This document shows, piece by piece, positions 22,401 to 34,960 of a stretch of 64,000 nt of DNA. The first letter of the stretch is position 1, and every line of letters begins with the position of its first letter. The notes under the pieces were generated by a model. That model ran no database searches and was not told where the DNA came from. It worked only from the letters and a program-made list of their open reading frames with translations. The stretch comes from Sympetrum striolatum (Eukaryota > Arthropoda > Insecta > Odonata > Libellulidae): NCBI GenBank assembly GCA_947579665.1, contig OX388341.1, positions 868,001 to 932,000 of the forward strand, written 5' to 3'. Made by a program: the position numbers and the translations under genes.

Positions 22401-25400
22401 TGATATGTAAAGTAATAAGGCTCTCGATTCATCGATCGTACATTTGAGTGAGGTTTACCCGACCAAGTAAGGAGTGAGGCAGTTGCTAATTAGTTGTTAG
22501 TTGCTAAGTTAGCTATTACCACGAATCACTCACTCCTCATTAGTATGATTAAGACTGAGACAGAAGAAAGCGAAAGATGCATTTTTCTACATATATATTA
22601 TACCAAAAGACAAATACGCAGTATTCAATTTATTGAGATATGGTAACAGAGATGCCAATGTGATATAATTTTGAATTAGTAAAAGACTTAAACACTTCTC
22701 CCTATTTCTGCATAGTGTACTAAAATATTTCCGAACCAACGCTTACTTTTAAAAATCTTAGCACCAAGATGTCGTTCAATATGATGATGACCATTACCAG
22801 CAGCTTGTAAAAATAGCAAATATGAGAATATCGATAAAATCAAAAAGAAATACGATTCGTTATGCCTTGGAATGATTTGTCAGCGGAATAACCAACGCTC
22901 TCTATTTTAAAGAGCAGTAAGCGTTCGATGAAGCTTAAAAAGAACACTGCAATGATTTCACTATCCGATTGGAAATGGAATCTCGCTTTACAAAATGCAT
23001 TGGGCCCATTAAGGTACCTTCATAACTAGTTGCACACTTGAAAGCTATTTTTTAAGGACGGAGTATTTTCTAAGTCTCATAAGTGTAATTTTTTTAATAA
23101 GTAATTTTGTACTCATAAATGCTTCTAGTCTTCTCTTTCCTCAACATTCCTTCATTTCCTTAATAAAACACGGATTTACATTGGAACTAACCACAATGTT
23201 ACATTTTTTTAATTATGAGAGATCGAAGGAATACACACATGAGCACAACTTTCCTTATTTCCTAGGAATGGGAATTTCTCTAATACTTTGAGCCGAAAAT
23301 TACTCTGCCATCAGCCAATCAGATTTGCGTAATTCCAAACAAGATTTATACACGGTTGACCCCATGGATTCATATGATATGGCTTTCCAAATTTCACTCG
23401 CTCTCTAGGAATGTGTGAGCAATCGTGAGGGAACGTTGCTCAAGACAAGAAAATCGCCTTCAACAAAACGCTTAAGACAATATGGGGGTTATGCAATTAG
23501 CTAGCTTCATAAAGTTCAAACGCTTGCACACGTAACGATTTGAGAAAATTTCCATGCGTCTACGCCGTCCTTCCGTTCATGTAACTTTTCACTACAAAGG
23601 AATCATTTGAGGTTCCGTCCTTGTTTGACTCCCACTTTAGATCGTAAATCTTTCCGCGAATCTTGACTACTAATTTAATGATATTTTTCTTTTCAGAAAG
23701 CACGAGATGAAGGTAATACGTCACATTTGAGTTTGAATGCATTTACTCGTAGATTTATTTAGAATAAGGATACTGACGTGTCGTGTGGTTTTTCTTCTCC
23801 ACTCCATGTACCAAAGGCAGTTTTCGCCAGTACTCTTTCCATGACTTTCCCTTCGCTCCTCTACATACATTAATAGTTTCCGGCAGGTAATAGCAATCTG
23901 TCTCCATTCTATTCATATATTCTTTACAATTGTTCCTGATCACATTTAACTTTAATTTAGATAAAATATTTTCGGTTTAAAATAATGTAAGCCTTAGAAT
24001 ATATTTATTTTTAGTTGTATTTCTTGTTTCGACTTCGTAAATAATAACTTTTCTATAACCTTTCACTATCCTGAAGAAATACTTTCCCTGTTATTTCCTG
24101 GGTTTTGTATTCTTTCTTAGTGGATATATTTCTTTCGCTTCTAAGCAGTTGTCGGTGCAGCAATGGTTTTCGAAAAATGAACTGGTTGTCTAATCTTATT
24201 TTCCACCTCATCGTTATTACTGATGTATTCGTTCTGTATACTATGATAAGTTTGCGTTTCATGTCCCAATTGCTGTGTCGTGTTAGGTAAATGTCTAGAT
24301 TTTAAAAATGAAAAACGATTCCGAAAATGCAGATAATATTCCTGTAATGTGAGTTCAGATGTATAGTCGAGTAAAATCCTTTCGAAAAAATCGCTCCGCA
24401 GGGGGTGAAAATGGAGAATCCATTCATTTTGCACAAACCAAAAATTATCTCCGCAGAGGGTTCGGAAAAAATAACGAAGGAAGCTCTCTCAGGAGTATAT
24501 ACAACAAATTTAAGAAAGATAAATGAAGAGGCTCCCTCGGTATGAGTAAAATAGACCGGAAGTTACTTTTTTATTTCCTCGAGACTCTTCTCACCACTTC
24601 CGAAAATCCCTCCGCCCCCCTCCCGCCCCTTCGCCCCCTCCTCCCTTATCTATCCCAGCCGAAGCTCCTCCGACTCACAGTCACTCGCAGACCCCCGGAC
24701 GAACCGCAGCATCACCGGTGGAATACACAATTCCAGCGATCGGTGAGTACTCTCAAGCAGCCCCATCGTCGGAATCCATCCTTCTTCGGTATTTTTGGTG
24801 TTAGAAACGGTTGTTTGTGTCCATGGCTCCTTTGGGGAAGATATTATTTCGCAAATATAGAAGATAGTATTTCATAGATGTTTCGATTAAATTACGAGGA
24901 AGAAGTTGCACTATCGTGAAAGTAAAACCTGAGAAATCGTCTTTTATCGTCAATTGGATAAACGCGACCGAATTTAGGGATTTTTTTACGACTTTATCTT
25001 GTGCCTAATTTCCGTGTTTTACTGCGAATCCCTTTCGTGAACTCCAGAGAAGGAAAAATGTAGCGTAAATAAAAAAGTAGGATACCATTCAAAACGATCA
25101 TGAATTAGATTGATTCTTCGAAATTTACCTCGTCGACTCTGTCGCCTTTAATTTGATTTTTATGAAAAATAACGATCACCTGTTGCGGAAATTGATTTCA
25201 TGGAAATAAGAAATCCATGATAAAATGAAACGAAACTTCAGTTTCTCACGTGTCGACGAATTTATCTCCTTCTTCTTGCGCAATCCTTTAAAGCTTTCGA
25301 GTTACGTTAATATAATTCTAAATCTTAAATAATCTTCAGAGAGAAGTGCGTTTCAAACTGAGAGAAAGTGACGATGGAGTTTCCAATGTTTAAAGAACGG

Positions 25401-27732
25401 AAGAGTGTGTCATCTCATACCCTCTCCGATTAGCGCCTCATTTCATTAACTATAAAGCGTTGCTCGACTATTTAATTTGGTGGGGCAACTTTTGATGGCA
25501 TTATATTAACTCTAATGATTCCCTGTCCCTAAGGGTTTTTTAAGTATATTCCAAGATCGTCATTCGGCTTAAATGTAAACAGTCATCTCTGCAAGTTGGA
25601 AATACACCTTTGAAATCATCTTTATCGGACTTTAACACTATTATATTTATTATTTATAATTTTCTTTTGCGAATCGTTACAACGGATAGGGAAAATTGTA
25701 TTAATATCGAAATAATCGAGAGGTTCCTTACATCTTAAATTTCAAGTTTCCACGAGGATATTGCTTGAAAATTAAGAGTTTAAAAATACCATATATTTCC
25801 AAACGCAAACCCAAAAATGTTATTTTAGCTGCAAACCGCAGTGGGTCGGAATAAGATTATCTCATTCACCGACAACCATACTCTATACTGAGAGCCAATG
25901 CGACCCCTAGTTCCCGAATAAATCGCGCTTATTGAATTATATTATTTCCCATTCTCGTCATAATTTTAAGTAAAAATAAAATAAAAAATGTTCTACTAAT
26001 GTTCATTTTGCAATTGCGTATCCTTCGAACAACGCCGATGATAAACTGAATGTGAGCTATTCCGGTGGTATACAGAATGACAGTTCGCTGGTTTCCGTTA
26101 TAAAATATTCCAGCCCCTACTCTCTAGTGTGTTTCGAACATTTCAGTTATCAGCTCATTCAGTTCAGAGGGAAGCAAAGAAATGCGAGGAGCGTAAGACA
26201 TTCGATTCGCTCATTAGCGCAAATTTGATTCTCAGACGAAAGAGAGAGCGGTGAGAACCATCAGAGGAACAATGGGCAGCGAATGCAAACTTGTTTCCTT
26301 TCCGAAACGAAGAGTGGTAATCGCAAAAAAAACATCCACCCGCGCGGGAAAGCGATTAAAACATTGGTTGGAGGTTGGGTCATCTCGACCAGAAACAGGC
26401 GAAAGAAGTAATCGGGCTATGGGACCGATGAGTAACTGAAAGCCGCGCGAGGTCTTCACTTTTGAAAGCCTTCCGAGGGAGCATCTCAATATACAGTCCT
26501 GGACGAGAATGAAAACAATAAATGAAGAACCTTTATTCAAAGCCTCAAGGCGAGCGAAAAATATTCTATTCATCACGATGCGGTAGCAGTAGGTCAGTTG
26601 GTTTGAATATTCCCGAAGTGTAAAGTTAAGGAAAAAAGTTTTTATAAAAAAATTCCTTATATTTGCTATTTTTATGTTTGAACTGTCGTGTGTATACCCT
26701 GATTCAAATCCAAATGAACCGAGAGAAAAATAGAGTACCAGAAGACCATAAAAAGCCGAGGATGCATTGCTAAGAGTTACATTTATAAAATACCCAAATG
26801 AAACGAGATTACGCGGTTTCTGGTGCGCTCAGCATCATCCGGATGCGGTGACTTTGCGGTACAAAATTATGAATAGCAAAGAATATTGATGCTATAATAC
26901 AATTATAAATTGAATGTCTTCGTGGCAGTATCTTTTAAGAATGTCCTCGTTTATTTTCATGCACAAAATGAACTAAATGTTCCTAATCTAAACGGAGTAC
27001 TGCCGGGAACGTCTAATATTTTGAGAAATTGTGGACATTATCACGATTCAATTATGACCTCATAAGCTTTTGCGATAATATCTTGAGTTCCTTCTAAAAA
27101 AAACTCGAAGTTACTGTCTGATACAACTGTACTCTTTTTTTTGCTTTGTAAGGTGTTCAAATCCCACTCCTATTCGGGACCCAATAGACAGAAAGATCGA
27201 AAAACTGAAATTTTGGTCGTTGAGAAAATCTGTCGTAGAATTTAAAGAAGATTCACTTTCTTCCTTGAAGTGACGAAATTTAAACCTTTCCAAAGTTGAA
27301 ATGCTACAAATTTCGGGGGTATTTTACGGTCTTCCATTATTTAATCCTTTCAGTGATTTGAATATATTAATCCTTCCTGACAAATTCTCGCAAATACTGC
27401 TTTATTTGAAGACGGACACTCAAGTTGTAATTGGGATCCGCCTCGAGTGAAAGTGCCTAAATCCAAACGATCCCGAGAACAATGTGACAGCCTCACTTTC
27501 TCAGACGCGTTACGCAATCGAAATACCGAACGGTGAGCATCACTTTCCTCCGTGGAGCATCCTCAAGGAGAGTGAGAATCCACTTTGGGAATTCACTCCT
27601 GAGAATGTTCCAAATCATTTTCTTCGTATTCAATGAACTTTTTTCTCAATTTTCTTGTGAACGAGGCGTCTGCATGCGTGACCCTCTCTTAAATACTTCC
27701 TCGAGCTGAAATAATCATCGTAACATTATGAA
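19486..27732. other. Repeat-poor unassigned 8.2-kb stretch
   Basis: No recognisable gene. It holds a C/T tract at 19937-19980, and a C-rich island at 24600-24742 ending in a strong splice-donor-like word (CG then GTGAGT at 24743). It also holds an inverted repeat AGGAGTGAG/CTCACTCCT at 22470-22537 around TTAGTTGCTAA words. A TATAAAAT word at 26099-26106 precedes TCAGTT-rich DNA. None is enough to call an exon or promoter. It is likely intergenic or intronic. Confidence 0.4.
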
Positions 27733-27738
27733 TTGCTG

Positions 27739-27874
27739 TTCAGTAGTAGTAGTATTGTTAAAAGTGCTTTGACAGCTTAGGTCATTTCGCACATTGGCTT
27801 CCACCGGGAATCGAACCCGGGACCGCTTTCACCAAAGGCAAACGCGCTGTCAGCATGACTATCCGGGAGCCTAC
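27739..27874 (-). mobile_element. SINE with tRNA-like head and ACT tail
   Basis: On the minus strand: a tRNA-like head (27796-27871), a short unrelated body with an AAAGCACTTTTAAC box, then an AATACTACTACTACT tail at 27741-27757. The word TTGCTG flanks it at 27733-27738 and 27875-27880, a plausible short target duplication. SINEs of this kind are transcribed by Pol III from the internal A and B boxes and moved by a partner LINE. It is the fullest of three copies in this window. The others are at 45260-45321 and 56142-56230. Confidence 0.72.
27796..27871 (-). ncRNA. tRNA-like head of the SINE
   Basis: On the minus strand, acceptor arms GGCTCCC and GGAAGCC pair at 6 of 7 positions. The T stem CCGGG/CCCGG is perfect around TTCGATT, giving a consensus B box. 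A D-arm-like segment (GTC/GAC) and a weakened anticodon stem with a CTTTGGT loop (TTG in anticodon position) are also visible. The broken anticodon stem argues against a functional tRNA. Confidence 0.55.
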
Positions 27875-27880
27875 TTGCTG

Positions 27881-30800
27881 ATAATTTCCTCTTATTAATC
27901 ATTATAATGGAGGCAAAGCGTAGTTTTGACCTCGAAACTGTAGGTAGGGACACATCCAGTGTTTAAAGTATAACAGCTAACGAGAGACGTGCGAAGAATG
28001 TACCAGAAGTTCTTCATTAAAAAACCTATTTAACAAATTGAGCAGCAAACATGATGAATTCGTAAGAGCGATGATGCCTCTTCCATTAGTATAATTGGGA
28101 ATTTCCGTAATTTCATTCTAGAATGAGATTTGAGATTGGTAAACGTTTTTAATTATTCTCTCCGATTTATTGAAAGAACGACAATTCATTTTATTGCTGG
28201 AATAAAACGGTTTTATTCTAACGCTTTCGGGTGTAATCACAGTGCTATGGAATTAACTTCAAACGGTGCTTCCCAAGGGACTTTGAATCCAACACAATGA
28301 CGTCATTCCTAATAAATACTTCCCGCGCGGCATTCCCGATATCAGTTACCCATCCTTGGACAAATCATGGACACCCAGGGGTGCCCGCTCGTGCGCGAGA
28401 CAACACTCAAATGCAACGGCGCATTCTTCATCCGGCCTTCAGAGGCTCTTGAGCAACGCCACTTTCTCTCCAGAATGCATTCAGACGGCAGTCCCACGGT
28501 CTGTGGGATGGGAAAAATCCTTCTTCCGTCATTTCTCGCCAGGTGGTCCTCAAGATGCATTTGATTCCCGGTAAATGATGGCTACTTCCAACACAGGTTG
28601 AGGTTTTAACACAACTGTGATTTTGAGACACCTGCTTATGTATTTGATCTGGTTGTTTTGCACTGACTTGACCAGAGAATATTTTTAGAACTTGACATGT
28701 TTTGTTTGTATTTCTTGGTGGAAATGATTACTAGTAATCAATTTCTAAACTTTACAGTCATACTCTAGGACTATTTTTTATTTCCTGAAAGAAATTAATC
28801 GTCTGCAATCTAAACGTCTTTCTTGCGGTTTCCCATAACAGCTTCAATATAAATTCTGTGGCATCAACGTAACAAGTAATCCTGATATATTTGGAATAAA
28901 CTCGTGCATTTCACAGGTCAAATTATTGCTTGGAATTACTTTCTAGCAATTCTTTCGCGCTATTTAATACATGGCCAAAAGGTGAGATATTCTGCAATAA
29001 TTAGTATCGTTCTCAGTCAGAATTCAGTTCTCAGTCGTTCAGTTCATTTGAACTGCTACGACTATCTTGATATCGTGATGACTTGAGAATGCGAAAAATC
29101 CTCGATCCTGGAAACTTCGTTAATCATTCACAACACGTCTCCTTTCGCAGTCCTTTGTAATTTAAAGCAAACCTCCCATGGAAAAAACAGCAATGATTAA
29201 ATCCCTTCTTTTCCCATGCATTTCTTCAAACGAATGTTCCCTCATCGCGTCTTTGGAGTTTCCACTTTTCGCTTCAAGTGCTCGATTCTATTCCATATCC
29301 ATGCCTAAATTCGTCCGGACAATTTGGATGGACGACTGTTTTTCTTCGCTGTCCGAGGGACCTACGTGTACGTCACGTAACGAGGGAAAGGGTTTTCAGA
29401 AAGGAGGGATTCGCAGGAGATGGAATTCAATCGGAGTGATTCGATACTCGTATTCCTCCGCCATCTTCTGAACTCATCCGCAAATGAGATGTTTTAATTA
29501 TCGTCCTCAGAAACTTCAATTTAATTAAAAGACGCTCATCTGTAAGAATTGGACATTCAATGCGAAGGCTCGACTGTTTAGAATAATTATTCTTTCTTGG
29601 AACCTTCCCAAATCATCTCAATCGCGAAGCAATCTGCTGTCAGAGCAAACTCAGAGGGTAAGCAATGGCAGAGGAGACTATATATACAGAATTACGGAAC
29701 AATTAATCCCCTCAAACTAAATAAATCAAAAACAGAACCGTGGGTAACAATAATAGTATGCTATATTTAATTCTAGTTAGTTACATATCTTCGGTACGAT
29801 TACACTTAGGTTGAAGACATAGAATACGGATGATGCAACAATTGTTAAGTCACAATGACTGATCCCAATGCGTAAAATCATACGTCAAAGCTATTAAATT
29901 ATACAAATAAATTTGTGATGCCTGACTATGACAGACTCCTATATTGACGAAAATGTCGTGGAAATAATCAACAATTAAGAAAGCGAGTGAATAATTCCGT
30001 GATTTCACAATGAACAAGCAAACATTCCAAGATGTTTGACAATGTTTAGAAATTTCATCGCCGTATTAAAAGACAAAAAGATTCAGACGCCTCCTCAACT
30101 GAGAGACGTCAACATGTGTTTACGGGCAGCGCCTTCCATTGAAAAGATCCCAAACAATCCATTACCAGTAGAAGTCGCCGAGAAGACTGGGTTTAGAAAG
30201 AGATTCTAGCAAACGGTTCCATCCTCTCTCAGATATCCCCCGCCCTGACGTTGCTCAATTGAAGTGTGGGAAAGAAATATTCCACTTTTCAGAATCGCAC
30301 TTTCGTTTCCTAATCAATTGGGGGCGTTCCCACCCAAAGGACTAGTTTTTCATCCTCCGGCAAATGTTCGCTACTTTTTCAATTGCCACTGCTTTGGCGA
30401 CTCAACCAATTCAACCAGTCCAACAGTAATCGAAAGGAATGGGCTTTTGAAACAGCGTTTCAGCTAAAAATTAAATTTTCAAGATTGAAATTTCATTTCT
30501 ACTCATCTTGAATTTTAAATCACGAAACAATATTTGCGATTATTACCCTAATTGAGAATCAATTAATATTTTAGTTCAAATATTTAATTATTATTTTAGT
30601 AGTATTAAGCGATTCTATATACTGAAAGTATTCTTCCTTATCTATTTTGCTACTTTTGAGAGATTAGATTTTAATCTTATTAGTAATAACCTTAAAATAA
30701 TTCAAAATCTTACGCGTTATTAAATGTTAAGTAGGAATGGAGATATTAATATTAGAAAAACGATGTTCCCCATTTAATGCAAATATTACAGAAAAAGGTT

Positions 30801-33800
30801 TTAAAGAAACTGCGCGAGTAGAACGAATTCGATCGTTGCCTCCTCAAATCATTTCTTCTTTTATTGTGAAGATGACTTTGCTGAGGGCATTTGCCGGTGG
30901 TTAGCAGTAATTCAATAATTTAAATTTACGTGAATTCGTGGATGCGTTTTATATTTCGCTGTGTCTCGCGAATGAGAATACCTTCCGATTGAGGAAGATG
31001 AAGACATTCCCTCGTCGACTTTCTTATAGAAAAGAACGCCACTATTATCAACTGAGTCGTGTGGATATTATGCAAATTAGGATTCCACCCAAGGCTTCAA
31101 TTGCATCTAGAAACAGCGATAAGCGAAAATGGGCGAATCAGAAGCTCAAGAGAGCCCCGAGGTAAGACGGCACACCTGCAGAAACGTTTAAAGGGCGTTG
31201 CGTAAGGAACTCCGCCAACGCACGAACTTCGACCTCATCCCCGAGGGCAAAAAGAAATCGCGCTCTGTCAGAAACAGTTGCGAAGGATAAGCAGAAGTTC
31301 GCTACGAATAACCTCCCGACTAATGGAAGAGAGCGACTCCTTGCTCAGCAGCCGCTCTTCGGATTCATTCACTTCCAAGATATTATTTAGAGATGAAATA
31401 ATTGAGGCGATGTGTACTGTGAGAGGGAGCGCGAAAATTGTGTCAGAATGATTTTGGAGGACAAAAGAGCCTCGAAGTAATCTTTAGTTAGCAAGAGTGA
31501 GCCAATATCGATGAAATTGATGATTTGCAGCATCCATCCGGAAATAAGTCACGCGCGAGCGAAGAATTTTCAAGTGAATAAGAAATCTTCGGAGCGTGGC
31601 TTGAAATCAGTTTTGGATTCTCAAAAGAAGAGTGAATGTCTTTTATTGAAAAAGGAGCGATGGGATATCGCAGCAAATGGAGCGAATAGAAGCGACATTG
31701 ATGCGACCAAGTGGAATAAGAAGTACAAAATATAATGAGGTAATTCTAGTGGAATGGGGCGAACCTCTGCAATCAAGGAACAAGAAAGAACCTTAAGCGA
31801 GACCAATAAGTCTCTTCTAACCTTTTTAAGCATTATTTACGAGAATATTTCGAGAATGAGAGGTAAATAAGGGATAAAAATATGATAATAACCATGTGGA
31901 TAAAAAATTCAGTCCTACATTAAGGAAATAATACACATAAAACAGCGAAGATTAATCGAAAAAAAGAAGAAATGTATTGATAAATATACTAAAATTTAAG
32001 GGAAAAGTAGTCTGTAGCTGTGGAGCCCAGACTTTGCCATACGATTATTAAATTATTAATATATCTTAACTTGACTTATATTAACTTGTTAATATATAAT
32101 AATATATATTAACATATTAACTTATCGATCGGAGGGCCAATATCACGAACATATATTTCAAGACCGCAATATTCCTCCTAAATTAATTCCTTTGTCAAAC
32201 TAAACAAATAACCCGAAAACTATTAATATTACTTGACATGAGCGGATGATTATGATAAATGGACCCTCATCGAGCTTTCGATCTTCTGAATTTCTTCTTT
32301 TGATTTGAATGCCTCCCACAGCTGAAACTCACTGAGCTATTGAAGGAACAGTTTGTCTTCAGGAAGCACTGCAAAAACCCTTCCTACAAACTTAGTGCTC
32401 CTGCCACCGTATGCAGGAGATCTTCCTTAAAGTACTTCGAGTTCATTTTAATTAGCCTCCGTGTCGACTCCCTTAGATGTCCAGAGTAAGGCGGAGATTT
32501 ATTCAGAAGAGTGGAACGAATATTTGACTCGTTCCTAGGCCTCAGAAATTTGAAAAAAGGCAGCAAAAAGCGAAACAGAGGAGAGGCTAATCCCCAGCAG
32601 AGCTTATACATCATATTCCATAAATAATATTTCTTAAAAATTTCGTTTCAAATTCTGAGGAAATTATTATTCTGAATTTACTCGAAGAAGATGAGCAAAA
32701 CAGATGAGAACCTCGAAAGAATCGGAATAAACTATTTGAGGAGAACGAATAGTAAAGAAGAAAGACATTCCATGCATTATTCATATCCTCCTCTTATTGA
32801 AAGGCACCCCGCTATTCCCTCGCTTCACCATCGCTCATTTGTTATTACATACGCATGCGTCATAACACGTGTGCGTAGCGAACTTTTCATACACGGGAAC
32901 TGAGATATGCTTCCTGCAGATGGACTCAAAGTGTGAAGCGAATCAAATTGTCTGAGCTAAAGATAGCACTGTTTTCATTTGCATCCGCAAACTAAGGAAA
33001 GTAAATAAAAGGACATAGTTAAAATAATCCGCGTTTATATGCTAATTATAATTAGTATTTTATATGCTTAATGATAATTATTTAACGTGGATTTGATAAC
33101 GTCCCTAATAACGTAGGTAAAGTAGCTGTCACAGGTAATTTAGGCATTATCATACAAGAGGTACGAAAAATATTTTCTGAATAAATATTAAATTACAAGT
33201 TAGATGAATTAATATTGATTATTTTATTTTCTGACATTAAAAATTTCATTGATACTTTTTTACTTAAAAATTATAAATATAAGTCAACTTTTATTTCACG
33301 TTTCTTAAAATGTTACCAACCAGAAACTGTAGGTTGTAATATTAACGCGTATAATCCCACCCTTTTACTTCATTGGAGAGGATTATTCCCGATTTCATCA
33401 GCCCAGTGCCAGTGTTCCAAATAAAGAAAAATCTAAATTGAAAAAAAGAACTTCCCGCAGAAAATTGGATTTTACTGTCCCTCGGTATTCAGTAGTACTA
33501 AGTGTTGAAATTATTTTTAAAAGAGCGATTCACAGTAGCGAGCACAGAATGCAAATCTAGTAGATTTCACAGTAAATACTCTTTCCGAATGATTGAGACG
33601 CGGTGGCCCAGATCCGCCGAAAGCAATACAAAAGGAGCAAGGGCAAGAGGAAGTGGACGCGGACTGTGAAACAAGAGCTCAACGTACGACCTTTAGATAA
33701 CCATTTCGAGGTTGATGCGAATTAATTCGCCGTCGAGGAGATGATTTCCTCCGGATGTAGAAAGATGTTATCGAGCGATGAATGAGATTGCATGTCAAAA

Positions 33801-33963
33801 GTGCCCGCAGACGAATGAAAAACCATTTGCGATTATTTATTGCGTATACCACGTTTTCTATTTTCTCCCGTGGAATACCCATGGTTTCGCTTCTGAAACA
33901 AATTATTCCTTTAGGGAATAAGGTATGATATACATTATTTTGGATTTTGGGACATCCGTTCTT
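27881..33963. other. Repeat-poor unassigned 6.1-kb stretch
   Basis: No recognisable gene. At 28340-28575 a GC-richer patch has overlapping open frames on both strands, which reflects composition more than coding. An open stretch at 30938-31165 ends at a CCGAG-GTAAGA donor-like word but matches no family I know. At 32040-32130 there are repeated TTAATATA and TTAACTT words. I see no inverted ends or tRNA-like sequence. Confidence 0.4.
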
Positions 33964-34085
33964 ACTTTCTCCATATACGAAGTATAGAGAAAGTATTGTT
34001 TTCATGAAAAAATTCGACTTCGAGATTTCAACGGAAATACATGTTTTGGGGTCCCTAGAACACGCTTTGACTATTTTCGGAATGA

Positions 34086-34124
<39 letters not shown>

Positions 34125-34960
34125 GTGGGCGCTCTATCGTGAAAACTATTGGTCGTATTAATACCAAACTTCGTATATAGTACTGTTGTGTGTGCTGTCA
34201 GAGTTGATTAGTTTTTGGAGTAAATCGGTTGACCGGAAGTCGAGCTTCATTCATTATAGCTCATTTCCGGTTTTCAAAATATCTCCATAAATATGATATA
34301 TACGTGCATTGTATTACTTATAAAAGTTTTAGATAATGTAATTTACTATAACTTTTGTATTTAACATATTTTTGTATCACCGGTTGATTAGGAGTTATTC
34401 GTGAAATACCGATAAACCGGAAGTAGCCGTTATGTACTTTGTGGGCGCTCTAACTTAAAAACGATGCATTATATCAACACCAAATTTCATATATAGTATT
34501 TTATTTAGTTTTTTAAGAGTTGATTAGTTTGTGGAGTAAATCGGTTCACCGGAAGTCGAGCTGTATTCTTCAAAGCTCATTTCCGGTTTTCAAAATATCT
34601 CCATAAATATGATATTTAGGTATATACTATTATTTATAAAAGTTTTAGAAAATAAAATTTACTATAACTTTTGGTTGAAACATATTTTTGTATCACTGAT
34701 TGTGTAGGAGTTATTCATGAAATACTGATAAACCGGAATTTGCTGATTATGTACTTTGTGGGCGCTCTGGGCTCTATGGGCGAAATGCCAATTTCATTGT
34801 TTTTCATCGATCATGTCCCGTAAAACATTATTATTCATTTTTTTGGCGTCAAAGATAATAATATATATATTAATCACTCATATTCCAAGTTTAGATGGAA
34901 TATAGAGTTCGAAATTACTGCGATAGATAAATACTTACATCTTATATATATGGAGAAAGT
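33964..34960. mobile_element. Non-autonomous element with 14-bp ends and 316-bp repeats
   Basis: The ends ACTTTCTCCATATA (33964-33977) and its exact complement (34947-34960) are a perfect 14-bp inverted repeat. The 5' part has its own small inverted word (ACTTTCTC and GAGAAAGT). A GT microsatellite fills 34090-34121. Then come two tandem units starting GTGGGCGCTC at 34125 and 34441, with a third partial start at 34758 (spacings 316 and 317 bp). The units share CCGGAAGTCGAGCT, CATTTCCGG and ATATCTCCATAAATATGATAT words. There is no coding capacity and no clear target duplication, so the superfamily is unknown. A miniature DNA transposon is the simplest reading. Confidence 0.72.
34090..34121. 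repeat. GT microsatellite inside the 34-kb element
   Basis: About 16 GT units in a row, just before the first 316-bp unit. It lies inside the element and not beside it, so it probably travels with the family. Confidence 0.9.

Noticed and set aside
28342..28631. Possible exon with four overlapping open frames
   Set aside because: Open frames on both strands at once point to composition. No motif or clear splice pair supports one of them.
33679..34167. 162-codon minus-strand open stretch
   Set aside because: Its start lies next to a His-Thr run produced by the GT microsatellite inside the 34-kb element, and no family motif follows.
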